From Rubellimicrobium aerolatum (GTDB taxonomy: Bacteria > Pseudomonadota > Alphaproteobacteria > Rhodobacterales > Rhodobacteraceae): 64,000 nt of DNA. Position 1 is the first letter of the stretch; the number at the start of each line of letters is the position of its first letter. Where the stretch lies: assembly GCF_017872975.1 (NCBI RefSeq), contig NZ_JAGGJP010000016.1, forward strand, positions 1-64,000, written 5' to 3'. The notes beneath the pieces were generated by a model. It saw only the letters and a program-made list of their open reading frames with translations, was not told where the DNA came from and did not search any database. The translations under genes were made by a program, and so were the position numbers. Positions 46,664-54,054 of the stretch are shown here, piece after piece.

Positions 46664-47245
46664 GTGATCTTCCGCCGCCGGGAGCTCCGCCTCGAAACCG
46701 AGCGCATGGTGCTGCGGCCGCCCGCCATGTCCGACTGGCGGGCTTGGTCGGCGCTGAGGCGCGACTCGGCCGAGTTCCTGCAACCCTGGGAGCCGACCTG
46801 GGCGGCGGACCACCTGAGCCGTCGCGCCTTCACCAGCCGCGTCGGCTGGGCGCGGCATTCCATCGCCACGGGGACGGCGGTGCCCCTGTTCCTGATCCGC
46901 CACGACGGGGCGCTGCTGGGGGCGATCACGCTGGACAACATCCGGCGCGGCCCGGCGCAGTCGGGGACCACGGGCTACTGGATCGGCCAACCCTTCTCGC
47001 GCCAAGGCTACATGCGCGAGGCGGTGCAGGCCATGGTGCAGTTCGCCTTCGGCGCGCTGGACCTGAGCCGGATCGAGGCGGGGTGCCTGCCCGAGAACAC
47101 CCCCTCGCGCCGCCTGCTGGAGGGCTGCGGCTACAAATACGAAGGGGTGGCGCAGAGCTATCTCCAGATCAACGGGCGGTGGCGGAACCACGTGCTCTAC
47201 GCCAACCTTCGGCTGGATCGGCGCGGGCGGACGGACGCGGGTTGA
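46664..47245 (+). CDS. GNAT N-acetyltransferase, RimJ/RimL type
   Basis: A 193-residue protein starting at GTG with AGGAGG 8 bases upstream. The order LETERMVLRPP, GALLGAITLDNI, TGYWIGQPFSRQGYMREAVQAMVQFAF, RIEAGCLPENTPSRRLLEGCGYKYEG is typical of ribosomal-protein N-terminal acetyltransferases and relatives. It follows the M16 peptidase by 13 bases and probably shares its transcript. The target is unknown. Confidence 0.88.
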   Translation: MIFRRRELRLETERMVLRPPAMSDWRAWSALRRDSAEFLQPWEPTWAADHLSRRAFTSRVGWARHSIATGTAVPLFLIRHDGALLGAITLDNIRRGPAQSGTTGYWIGQPFSRQGYMREAVQAMVQFAFGALDLSRIEAGCLPENTPSRRLLEGCGYKYEGVAQSYLQINGRWRNHVLYANLRLDRRGRTDAG

Positions 47246-47302
47246 CGGGCGCTCGCGATTTCGTGCGATGACCGGACGGCAAGGCTCGCTAGGCTGTTCG
47301 CC

Positions 47303-48115
47303 ATGCGCCACGCCCTTTTCGCCCTCCCGCTCCTCGCCGCGCTTCCCGCCGCCGCGCAGGAACGCATCCAGAGCAACTGCATCGCCTTGGCCCAGGGGCC
47401 GGAGCGGGTGATGCCGGCCAGCTTCCGTCACCCCGTGCCGCTCGACTCGGTGCGGATTTCCTACGTCAACCACGCGATGTTCCTGATCCAGACGCCGACC
47501 GTCTCGGCGGCCACCGACTTCACGGGGTTCCTCGGCAACGTGGATTTCCTGCCCGACGTGGTGACGATGAACCATGCGCACGGGACGCACTGGACCGAGT
47601 TCCCCGACCCCGCCATTCCCCACGTGCTGAAGGGCTGGGCCGAGGGCGATGTGGCTGCCGACTACCGGCTCGACCTGGGCGAGATGCTGGTGCGGAACGT
47701 GCCGACCGACATCCGGGGCCGCTTCGGCGGCGTGGAGCGGGACGGCAACTCGGTCTTCGTCTTCGAGGCGGGGGGCCTGTGCATCGGCCACCTGGGCCAC
47801 CTGCATCACGAGCCCACGCCCGAGGACTTCGCCCTCATCGGGCGGCTGGACGTGGTCATGGTGCCGGTGGACGGCGGGCTGACGATCGACCACCCGACGC
47901 TGGTCCGCGCGCTTGACCGCTTTCGCGCGCGCATCGTCATCCCGATGCACTGGTTCGGGCGTGGGACGCTGGAGTCGTTCCTGTCGGACATGGAGACGGA
48001 GGCAGGCTACGCGGTCGAGCGGCGGACGGAGAGCGCGATGACGCTGACGCTCGCGGACCTGCCGGACCGGCCCATGGTGGTCGTGCTGGAGCCGCAACTT
48101 CTCTCCGAGGACTGA
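47303..48115 (+). CDS. Exported MBL-fold (metallo-beta-lactamase-like) protein
   Basis: A 270-residue protein with a signal peptide (ALFALPLLAALPAAAQ). The UlaG-like fold shows YVNHAMFLIQTPTVSAATDFTG, TMNHAHGTHW (metal-site His/Asp region, a variant of HxHxDH), CIGHLGHLHHEP and VPVDGG followed by IVIPMHWFG. The altered first motif (HAHGTHW) may change metal binding. The substrate is unknown. Confidence 0.75.
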   Translation: MRHALFALPLLAALPAAAQERIQSNCIALAQGPERVMPASFRHPVPLDSVRISYVNHAMFLIQTPTVSAATDFTGFLGNVDFLPDVVTMNHAHGTHWTEFPDPAIPHVLKGWAEGDVAADYRLDLGEMLVRNVPTDIRGRFGGVERDGNSVFVFEAGGLCIGHLGHLHHEPTPEDFALIGRLDVVMVPVDGGLTIDHPTLVRALDRFRARIVIPMHWFGRGTLESFLSDMETEAGYAVERRTESAMTLTLADLPDRPMVVVLEPQLLSED

Positions 48116-48152
48116 CTTGCCGTCGGGCGAAGGCGGTGCCAGTTGAGGCGCC

Positions 48153-49565
48153 ATGACGCTCCAGCCCGCCACCCCCGCCTTCCTGGACACGCTCCGCGAC
48201 CGTCTGCCCGCCGCCGCCTTCCGCGAGGCGGAGGAGCGGCACCTGACCGAGCCGCGCGGGCGGTTCCGGGGGACGGGGCTGCTGCTTGCCCCTAGCTCCA
48301 CCGAGGAGGTGGCGGCGATCCTGCGGGCCTGCGCCGCCGCGCGGGTGCCGGTGGTGCCGCATGGGGGCGGCACGGGCCTCGTGGGTGGGCAGGTCGTGGC
48401 CGAGGGCATCGCGCCGGTGATCCTGAGCCTCGCCCGGATGGACCGGGTGCGGGCGGTCCACCCGTCGGAGAACGTCATGGTCGCCGAGGCCGGGGTGATC
48501 CTGGCCGAGGCGCAGGCGGCGGCGGCGCGCGCGGGGCGGCTGTTCCCGCTATCGCTCGCCTCCGAGGGCTCGGCACGGATCGGGGGCCTGCTCGCCACCA
48601 ACGCCGGGGGCACGCAGGTCATCCGCTACGGCAACGCCCGCGCGCTCTGCCTGGGGGTGGAGGCGGTGACGGCGCAGGGGGAGATCTGGCACGGCCTGAG
48701 CCGCTTGCGGAAGGACAACGCCGGATATGACCTGCGCGACCTGCTGATCGGCTCCGAGGGGACGCTGGGCATCATCACCGCCGCCGCCCTGCGGCTGGTG
48801 CAGCCCCCGGCGGGGGTGGGGGTGGCGCTGCTCGCCGTGCCGTCGCCCGCCGCCGCGCTGGACCTGCTGGGGCTGGCGCAGGGGCGGTTCGGCGACGCCG
48901 TGCAGGGATTCGAGCTGATGGGCCGGATGGGCTTCGACTTCCTGGAGGAGACGGGCCTCGGCGCCTCGCCGCTGGCACCGCGCCCTGACTGGTCGGTGCT
49001 GGTGGAGCTGGGACTGCCCGAGGGGCTGGACCCGCAGGCGGCGCTGGAGCGGCTGTTCGAGGAGGGGAGCGAACGTGGTTTCGTCGCCGACGGCGTGCTC
49101 GCGGCGTCCGAGGCGCAGGCGGCGGCGCTCTGGGACCTGCGGGAGCGCATCCCCGAGGCGAACCGGCGCATCGGCTCGGTGTCCTCGCACGACATCTCGC
49201 TGCCCTTGTCCGAGATCGCGCCCTTCATCCCCGAGGCCGAGGCGGCGCTGGCGGCGCTGGGGCCGTTCCGGGTGAACTGCTTCGGGCACCTGGGCGACGG
49301 CAACCTGCACTTCAACGTCTTCGCGCGGCGGGGCGTGGACCGTGCCGCCCACGACGCGCTGCGGGGCCGGGTGAAGGAACTGGTCCACGACCTCGTGCAC
49401 GCGCGGGGCGGGTCGGTGGCGGCCGAGCACGGGGTCGGGCGGCTCAAGGTCGCGGACCTCGAACGCTATGGCGACCCGGTGAAGCTCCAGATGATGCGGG
49501 CGGTGAAGGCGGCGCTGGACCCCCAAGGCCTCCTCAACCCCGGCGCGGTGCTGCGCGCCTCCTGA
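48153..49565 (+). CDS. FAD-binding oxidoreductase, D-2-hydroxyacid dehydrogenase type
   Basis: A 470-residue flavoenzyme of the VAO/PCMH group (GlcD, D-lactate or D-2-hydroxyglutarate dehydrogenase). The FAD domain has VPHGGGTGLVGGQV and SEGSARIGGLLATNAGGTQVIRYG; the cap has FGHLGDGNLHFN (metal/active-site His) and SVAAEHGVGRLK. It oxidises a D-2-hydroxyacid, and the exact substrate is open. It ends 10 bases before the convergent apt gene. Confidence 0.88.
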   Translation: MTLQPATPAFLDTLRDRLPAAAFREAEERHLTEPRGRFRGTGLLLAPSSTEEVAAILRACAAARVPVVPHGGGTGLVGGQVVAEGIAPVILSLARMDRVRAVHPSENVMVAEAGVILAEAQAAAARAGRLFPLSLASEGSARIGGLLATNAGGTQVIRYGNARALCLGVEAVTAQGEIWHGLSRLRKDNAGYDLRDLLIGSEGTLGIITAAALRLVQPPAGVGVALLAVPSPAAALDLLGLAQGRFGDAVQGFELMGRMGFDFLEETGLGASPLAPRPDWSVLVELGLPEGLDPQAALERLFEEGSERGFVADGVLAASEAQAAALWDLRERIPEANRRIGSVSSHDISLPLSEIAPFIPEAEAALAALGPFRVNCFGHLGDGNLHFNVFARRGVDRAAHDALRGRVKELVHDLVHARGGSVAAEHGVGRLKVADLERYGDPVKLQMMRAVKAALDPQGLLNPGAVLRAS

Positions 49566-49575
49566 CCGCGCCCCC

Positions 49576-50103
49576 TTAATGCCCCTCGAAGGCGCAGAGC
49601 GCGTGGACGCGGTGCCCCGCCGCCTCCAGCAGCCCCCGCCCGCCCAGGTCGGGCAGGTCGATGACGAAGGCGCAGCCCAGCGCCTTGCCCCCCAGCCGCT
49701 CGATCAGCGACAGCCCGGCGAGGGCCGTGCCCCCGGTGGCGAGGAGATCATCCACCAGCAGCACCTTCTCGCCGGGGCGGATGGCGTCGTCGTGGGCCTC
49801 CAGCACGGCGGTGCCGTATTCGAGCTTGTAGGCCTGCTCCACGGTGCGCCCCGGCAGCTTGCCCTTCTTCCGCATCGGCACGAAGCCCGCCACGAGCTGG
49901 TGCGCCACCGCGCCGCCCAGGATGAAGCCCCGCGCCTCCAGCCCCACGACCTTGTCGATCCGCACCCCCGCCCAGGGGTGCAGGAGCTGGTCCACCGCCA
50001 TGCGGAAGCCGCGAGGGTCGCCGAACAGCGTGGTCACGTCGCGGAACAGGACCCCCGGCGAGGGGAAGTCGGGGATCGTGCGGATGTAGTCCTTGACGTT
50101 CAT
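49576..50103 (-). CDS. apt: Adenine phosphoribosyltransferase
   Basis: A 175-residue enzyme. [15 protein letters not shown] is the family N-terminal motif, and [14 protein letters not shown] binds PRPP. It salvages adenine to AMP. Upstream mtnP produces adenine from methylthioadenosine, so the two genes form a sensible salvage pair with a DUF2927 gene between them. Confidence 0.96.
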   Translation of the reverse strand: MNVKDYIRTIPDFPSPGVLFRDVTTLFGDPRGFRMAVDQLLHPWAGVRIDKVVGLEARGFILGGAVAHQLVAGFVPMRKKGKLPGRTVEQAYKLEYGTAVLEAHDDAIRPGEKVLLVDDLLATGGTALAGLSLIERLGGKALGCAFVIDLPDLGGRGLLEAAGHRVHALCAFEGH

Positions 50104-50155
50104 GCGGGTCTCCGGGCCGGTCGCGGCGCGCTTATAGGCCTCCTGGGGCCGGGCG

Positions 50156-50842
50156 TCACGGCGTCTCGGGCGGGTAGTGGCGGCGCAGGGCCTCGCGGTC
50201 CTGGGACCCGAGCCGGGTGACGGAATTCGAGTCCTCGGCGAAGACGGACCGATCATCGTAATAGGGGTTGCGGATGTCCGTCATCAGGCCCATCGCCTGC
50301 GTCAGCTCCTCCAGCACCACCGGCACCACGTCCGATCCGGGCAGGTCCTCGGCCAGGACGATGGCGGCGCGGCTGAGGTCGGCCGCGTCGTCCCACCAGA
50401 CGGTCACCAGCGCCGCCCCGATCGTCTGCCCGTCCACCCCCGACAGGCCCGTGCCCGCGATGGCCTCGCCTTCGTGGATGGCGACGAGGTGGACGACGAT
50501 GTCGGGCGAATCGCCCCGGGCCGCGCGCCGTAGGCGCAGGGCGGCGCCGGCGGCGTTGATCTCGGCGATGGCGTGGTCCACGGCGGCGGTCATGCGGCCG
50601 ATCATCTCGGAGGGGTAAGCCGAGGACACCGGCGCGAAGCCCACCACGAGGTCGCGCGCCACCTCGGGCGGCCAGCGGATCGGGTCCAGCGCGCAGGGGC
50701 CGCCGGGTGGCGCGCGGCAGGCCACAAGCCGGTGGAAATCCTCGTCCGAGAGCCGGCCCTCCGTCGCCAGGAAGTCGTTCTCCCCGGCCCCGGCCACCTC
50801 CGCCGCCAGCAGCGCCGCCAGGAGGAGCGCCACCCGCTTCAA
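50156..50842 (-). CDS. Exported DUF2927-type protein
   Basis: A 228-residue protein with a signal peptide ([19 protein letters not shown]) if it starts at TTG 50842, which overlaps the mtnP stop as TTGA. The body has [16 protein letters not shown], then [33 protein letters not shown], which matches the DUF2927 family; the [10 protein letters not shown] segment recalls a gluzincin-like helix with Glu and no clear HExxH. The function is unknown. It is placed oddly between two purine salvage genes. Confidence 0.78.
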   Translation of the reverse strand: MKRVALLLAALLAAEVAGAGENDFLATEGRLSDEDFHRLVACRAPPGGPCALDPIRWPPEVARDLVVGFAPVSSAYPSEMIGRMTAAVDHAIAEINAAGAALRLRRAARGDSPDIVVHLVAIHEGEAIAGTGLSGVDGQTIGAALVTVWWDDAADLSRAAIVLAEDLPGSDVVPVVLEELTQAMGLMTDIRNPYYDDRSVFAEDSNSVTRLGSQDREALRRHYPPETP

Positions 50843-51705
50843 AGCACCCGCCCCGCGACGGCGCGCAGCCGCGCCACCAGCGCCGGGTCGCGCCGGTCGG
50901 GGGCCGTCATGATCGCGTGGTCGAGCGCGCGGTCGCAGCCATCGGCGCAGGGGTGACCTTCGTCGCGCAGCAGCGCGGGCAGGCGGCGGGCGAGGTCGCG
51001 CCCCCGTTCCACGTTGGCGGCCAGCACGGCCACGATCGCCGCCGCGTCCACCGGCCCGGCCCCGTCGCGCCAGGAGTCGTAGTCCGTCACCGTGCCGACG
51101 ACCGCGTAGCAGAGCTCGGCCTCGCGGGCGAGGCGGGCCTCGGGCATCGCCGTCATGCCGATCACGTCGCAGCCCCATTGGTCGCGCCAGATCCGCGACT
51201 CGGCCCGCGAGGAGAATTGCGGCCCCTCCATGCAGAGGTAGGTTCCGCCCCGGTGCACGGTCGCGCCCGCGGCCTCCGCCGCCTCGGCGGCGAGGGCCGA
51301 GAGGCGCGGGCAGGTGGGCCGGGCAAGGCTGACATGGGCGATGCAACCGGTCCCGAAGAAGGACGCAGGCCGCCCGGCGGTGCGGTCCACCATCTGGTCC
51401 ACGACCACGAGGTGCCCCGGCGTCATCTCCTCGCGGAACGACCCCACGGCCGAGACCGACACCACGTCCGTCACCCCCAGCGCCTTGAGAGCGGCGATGT
51501 TGGCGCGGGAGGGCAGCTCGCCCGGCGCGTGGACATGGCCGCGCCCGTGGCGGGGCAGGAAGCTCACTGGCACGCCGTCCAGCCGCCCGGTCAGGATCGC
51601 GTCCGAGGGACGGCCCCAGGGAGTCGCCACCTCGCGCCACTCCGCGTCGTCCAACTCCAGCCCGTAGAGGCCCGAGCCGCCGATCAGTCCCAGATGCGCC
51701 GTCAT
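50839..51705 (-). CDS. mtnP: S-methyl-5'-thioadenosine phosphorylase
   Basis: A 288-residue purine nucleoside phosphorylase-family enzyme: LGLIGGSGLYGL, LPRHGRGHVHAPGELPSRANIAALK (phosphate and base pocket), MEGPQFSSRAESRIWRDQWGCDVIGMTAMPEA. It splits methylthioadenosine into adenine and methylthioribose-1-phosphate. The stop overlaps the next start (TTGA). Confidence 0.96.
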   Translation of the reverse strand: MTAHLGLIGGSGLYGLELDDAEWREVATPWGRPSDAILTGRLDGVPVSFLPRHGRGHVHAPGELPSRANIAALKALGVTDVVSVSAVGSFREEMTPGHLVVVDQMVDRTAGRPASFFGTGCIAHVSLARPTCPRLSALAAEAAEAAGATVHRGGTYLCMEGPQFSSRAESRIWRDQWGCDVIGMTAMPEARLAREAELCYAVVGTVTDYDSWRDGAGPVDAAAIVAVLAANVERGRDLARRLPALLRDEGHPCADGCDRALDHAIMTAPDRRDPALVARLRAVAGRVL

Positions 51706-51775
51706 GCCCCGTTCCCCGTCGTCCGCCCGAACGTGCCCCCGCCCCCAGGCGGAGGCAACCGGCCCCCACCCCGCG

Positions 51776-52399
51776 TCAGGCTGAGGGCCGCCGAGGGCGG
51801 GCCATCTCAAAGACCTCGCGCACGGCGGCGTAGTCGCGGTAGCCCAGCCGGGCGAGCGGCTGGAACAGCGTCACGTCGAAGCGTCCGTCCCGCAGGCAGT
51901 CGTCGCGCAGGTGGATGCCGGTGACGGCCCCGAAGACGGCGTAGTTGGCCTCGCCCGCCAGCCGCACGATCCGGGTGAGCCGGCATTCCAGCGCCGCCGG
52001 GGCGCCCTCCACCCGCGCGCAGGCGACCGTCTCGCAGTTCGCCTTGCCGACGCCCGCATGGGCGAACTCGTCCACGTCGCGGGGCAGGGCGGCGGAGCTG
52101 GCGTTCATCGCCTCGCGGGCGGCGAACTCCACGATGTTGATGCAGAACACCCCGGTCTCGCGGATGTTGCCCAGCGAATCCTTGGTGCCGTCGCGGTCGG
52201 GCTTGGCCTCGCTGGACCCGAAGACCACCTGCGGCGGGTCCGAGGCGACGGCGTTGAAGAAGGAATAGGGGGCGAGGTTGTCCTGCCCCCCGGCCCCGCG
52301 CGTGGAGATCCAGGCGATGGGGCGCGGCGACACCACGGCGTGGAAGGGGCTGTGCGGCAGGCCGTGGCCGTCGGCGGGGCGATAGAACATCCGGTGCAT
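51776..52399 (-). CDS. Flavin reductase-like (FMN-binding split-barrel) protein
   Basis: About 207 residues. FHAVVSPRPIAWISTRGAGGQDNLAPYSFFNAVASDPPQVVFGSS is the N-terminal FMN-binding region, followed by SLGNIRETGVFCINIV and the DIM6/NTAB-type core. Starts at 52390, 52399 and 52426 are all possible; 52399 is a compromise. It may be a flavin reductase or a flavin-dependent oxidoreductase. Confidence 0.85.
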   Translation of the reverse strand: MHRMFYRPADGHGLPHSPFHAVVSPRPIAWISTRGAGGQDNLAPYSFFNAVASDPPQVVFGSSEAKPDRDGTKDSLGNIRETGVFCINIVEFAAREAMNASSAALPRDVDEFAHAGVGKANCETVACARVEGAPAALECRLTRIVRLAGEANYAVFGAVTGIHLRDDCLRDGRFDVTLFQPLARLGYRDYAAVREVFEMARPRRPSA

Positions 52400-52455
52400 C
52401 CCTGCATTGACTGGGGCTCCCGCCATGATAGGGGCGGCGCGCCCGGTGGCCAGGG

Positions 52456-52506
52456 GTGTCGGGCCAAGCGTGTCGGGCGAGGCGTGTCGGGCCAGGCATG
52501 TCGGGA
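52456..52506. repeat. Tandem 14-bp repeats, three and a half units
   Basis: Units begin at 52456, 52470 and 52484 (GTGTCGGGCCAAGC and close variants) with a partial fourth at 52498. A 14-base period cannot keep a reading frame. It lies in the gap between two divergent genes, so length changes could shift promoter spacing. Confidence 0.9.
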
Positions 52507-52572
52507 AGGTGGCGCGGCCGGTGGGCCGCGAGGGGCCACGGGGAACCAGGAGCAAGGGGCGACGGAAGCGCG

Positions 52573-53073
52573 ATGATGCGGCTGGCCGAGGAGACGGCGG
52601 ACGACTGGTGGGAGGTCGAGGCGCTGCTCGACCTGTGCTTCGCGCCGGGGCGCGAGGCGCTGTCCTCCTATCGCCTGCGCGAGGGCGTGGCGCCGGTGGC
52701 GGCGCTCTGCCTCCTGGCGCGGGACGACGACGGGACGCTCGCCGGCGCGATCCGAAACTGGCCGGTGCGGATCGACACCGCGCACGGGCGGAAATGGGCG
52801 CTTCTCCTCGGGCCCGTGGCGGTCCACCCGACCCACCAGGGCGAGGGGCTGGGCGCGGCGCTGATCCTGCGCGCGGTGGAGCTGGCGCGCGAGGGAGGTT
52901 GGAGCCGCGTCCTCCTCGTGGGCGACCTGCCCTATTACCGCCGCTTCGGCTTTGCCCGGCTGAAGGGCGTGGGGATGCCGCCCCCCACCAACCCCGAGCG
53001 CATCCTGGGCCTGGAGCTGCGCGAGGGCGCGTGGCAGGGCGTGACCGGCCCTGTGATCCGCGCGCTGCCCTGA
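52573..53073 (+). CDS. GNAT N-acetyltransferase
   Basis: A 166-residue protein with the acetyl-CoA region LLGPVAVHPTHQGEGLGAALILRAVELAREGGWSRVLLVGDLPYYRRFGF. This YhbS-like form (predicted N-acetyltransferase with the strand LLGPVAV and a YYRRFGF end) is common. The target is unknown. The upstream frame through the 14-bp repeat is rejected. Confidence 0.87.
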   Translation: MMRLAEETADDWWEVEALLDLCFAPGREALSSYRLREGVAPVAALCLLARDDDGTLAGAIRNWPVRIDTAHGRKWALLLGPVAVHPTHQGEGLGAALILRAVELAREGGWSRVLLVGDLPYYRRFGFARLKGVGMPPPTNPERILGLELREGAWQGVTGPVIRALP

Positions 53074-53222
53074 CCCGCGGCCGCGCCGCCCCCTCGCGTC
53101 CCCCGTGGCCGACGCAAGGGACGCCTGAGAACCCTTCTACCACGCAAGGATTGCCAAGCGGTTAACGCGCCGGAAGAAACTCGCGCATTGAAACGCGGGG
53201 CCGGGCGACCCATTCTCAGGGC

Positions 53223-54047
53223 ATGACCCAAGCGACGCTCAAGGAGGTGAACCCCGACAACCCGCCCCTCCCCCTGGGCGAGGCCGAGCGGGCCGCGATC
53301 GCGGCGCTCGCCCGCCGCCAGAGCCGCGCGGGGGGCCTCCTCATGCGCGCGGTGAACCTCGTGGGCGGGTCGGTGGAAGGGGGCCTCCGGGTCCTGCCCA
53401 AGCCGGTTCGGGACCAGATCGACAAGGCGGCGCAGGCGGCGCTTCTGCGGAGCTACGACGCCGCCGCGCGCACCCGGACGGGCGAGGGCCGGCTCGCCAG
53501 CTGGGCGGCCTTCGTGACCGGCGACCGCGCGCACAAGGCGCTCGCCGCCGTCTCGGGCGCGCTGGGCGGGGTCGGGGGCCTGCCGACCGCATTGGCCGAG
53601 CTGCCGCTGGCCACCACCATCATCTTCCGCGCCGTGCAGGGCGTGGCCGAGGCGCATGGCGAAGACCCGCAGTCCGAGCAGACGCGGATCGAGTGCCTGC
53701 GCGTCTTCGGCGCCGGGGGGGCCGCGATCAAGGAGGACGTGGGCATGGACACCTCGTTCCTCGGCGCGCGGCTGTCGCTGTCGGGGGCGGCGATCAACCG
53801 GCTGGTGTCGCGCATCGCCCCCCGCTTCGGCGCGGTGATCGGCCAGAAGCTTGCGGGCCAGGCGGTGCCGATCCTGGGCGCGGCGGCGGGGGCGGGCACC
53901 AACTGGGCCTTCATCGACTATTACGTGGAGATGGCGCACGTCCATTTCGGCCTGCGCCACCTGTCCCGCACCCACGGCGAGGAGGCGGTGCTCGACCACT
54001 TCCACAAGGCGCTGGCCGAGGGCGGGATGCCGCTGAAGCGGGCCTGA
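53223..54047 (+). CDS. EcsC family protein
   Basis: A 274-residue protein resembling the EcsC family: VRDQIDKAAQAALLRSYDAA, then a glycine-rich hydrophobic region (ALGGVGGLPTALAELPLATTIIFRAVQGVAEAHGEDP) and AVPILGAAAGAGTNWAFIDYYVEMAHVHFGLR. The family was named from an ABC-linked Bacillus protein; its function here is unknown. The 149-base gap upstream contains GGTTAACGCG and may hold the promoter. Confidence 0.85.
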   Translation: MTQATLKEVNPDNPPLPLGEAERAAIAALARRQSRAGGLLMRAVNLVGGSVEGGLRVLPKPVRDQIDKAAQAALLRSYDAAARTRTGEGRLASWAAFVTGDRAHKALAAVSGALGGVGGLPTALAELPLATTIIFRAVQGVAEAHGEDPQSEQTRIECLRVFGAGGAAIKEDVGMDTSFLGARLSLSGAAINRLVSRIAPRFGAVIGQKLAGQAVPILGAAAGAGTNWAFIDYYVEMAHVHFGLRHLSRTHGEEAVLDHFHKALAEGGMPLKRA

Positions 54048-54054
54048 CGCGCTG

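Noticed and set aside
51776-53143. Long N-terminal extension of the flavin reductase-like gene
   Set aside because: It would translate the 14-bp repeat array and the antisense of the GNAT gene; Arg/Pro/Gly-rich and without homology.
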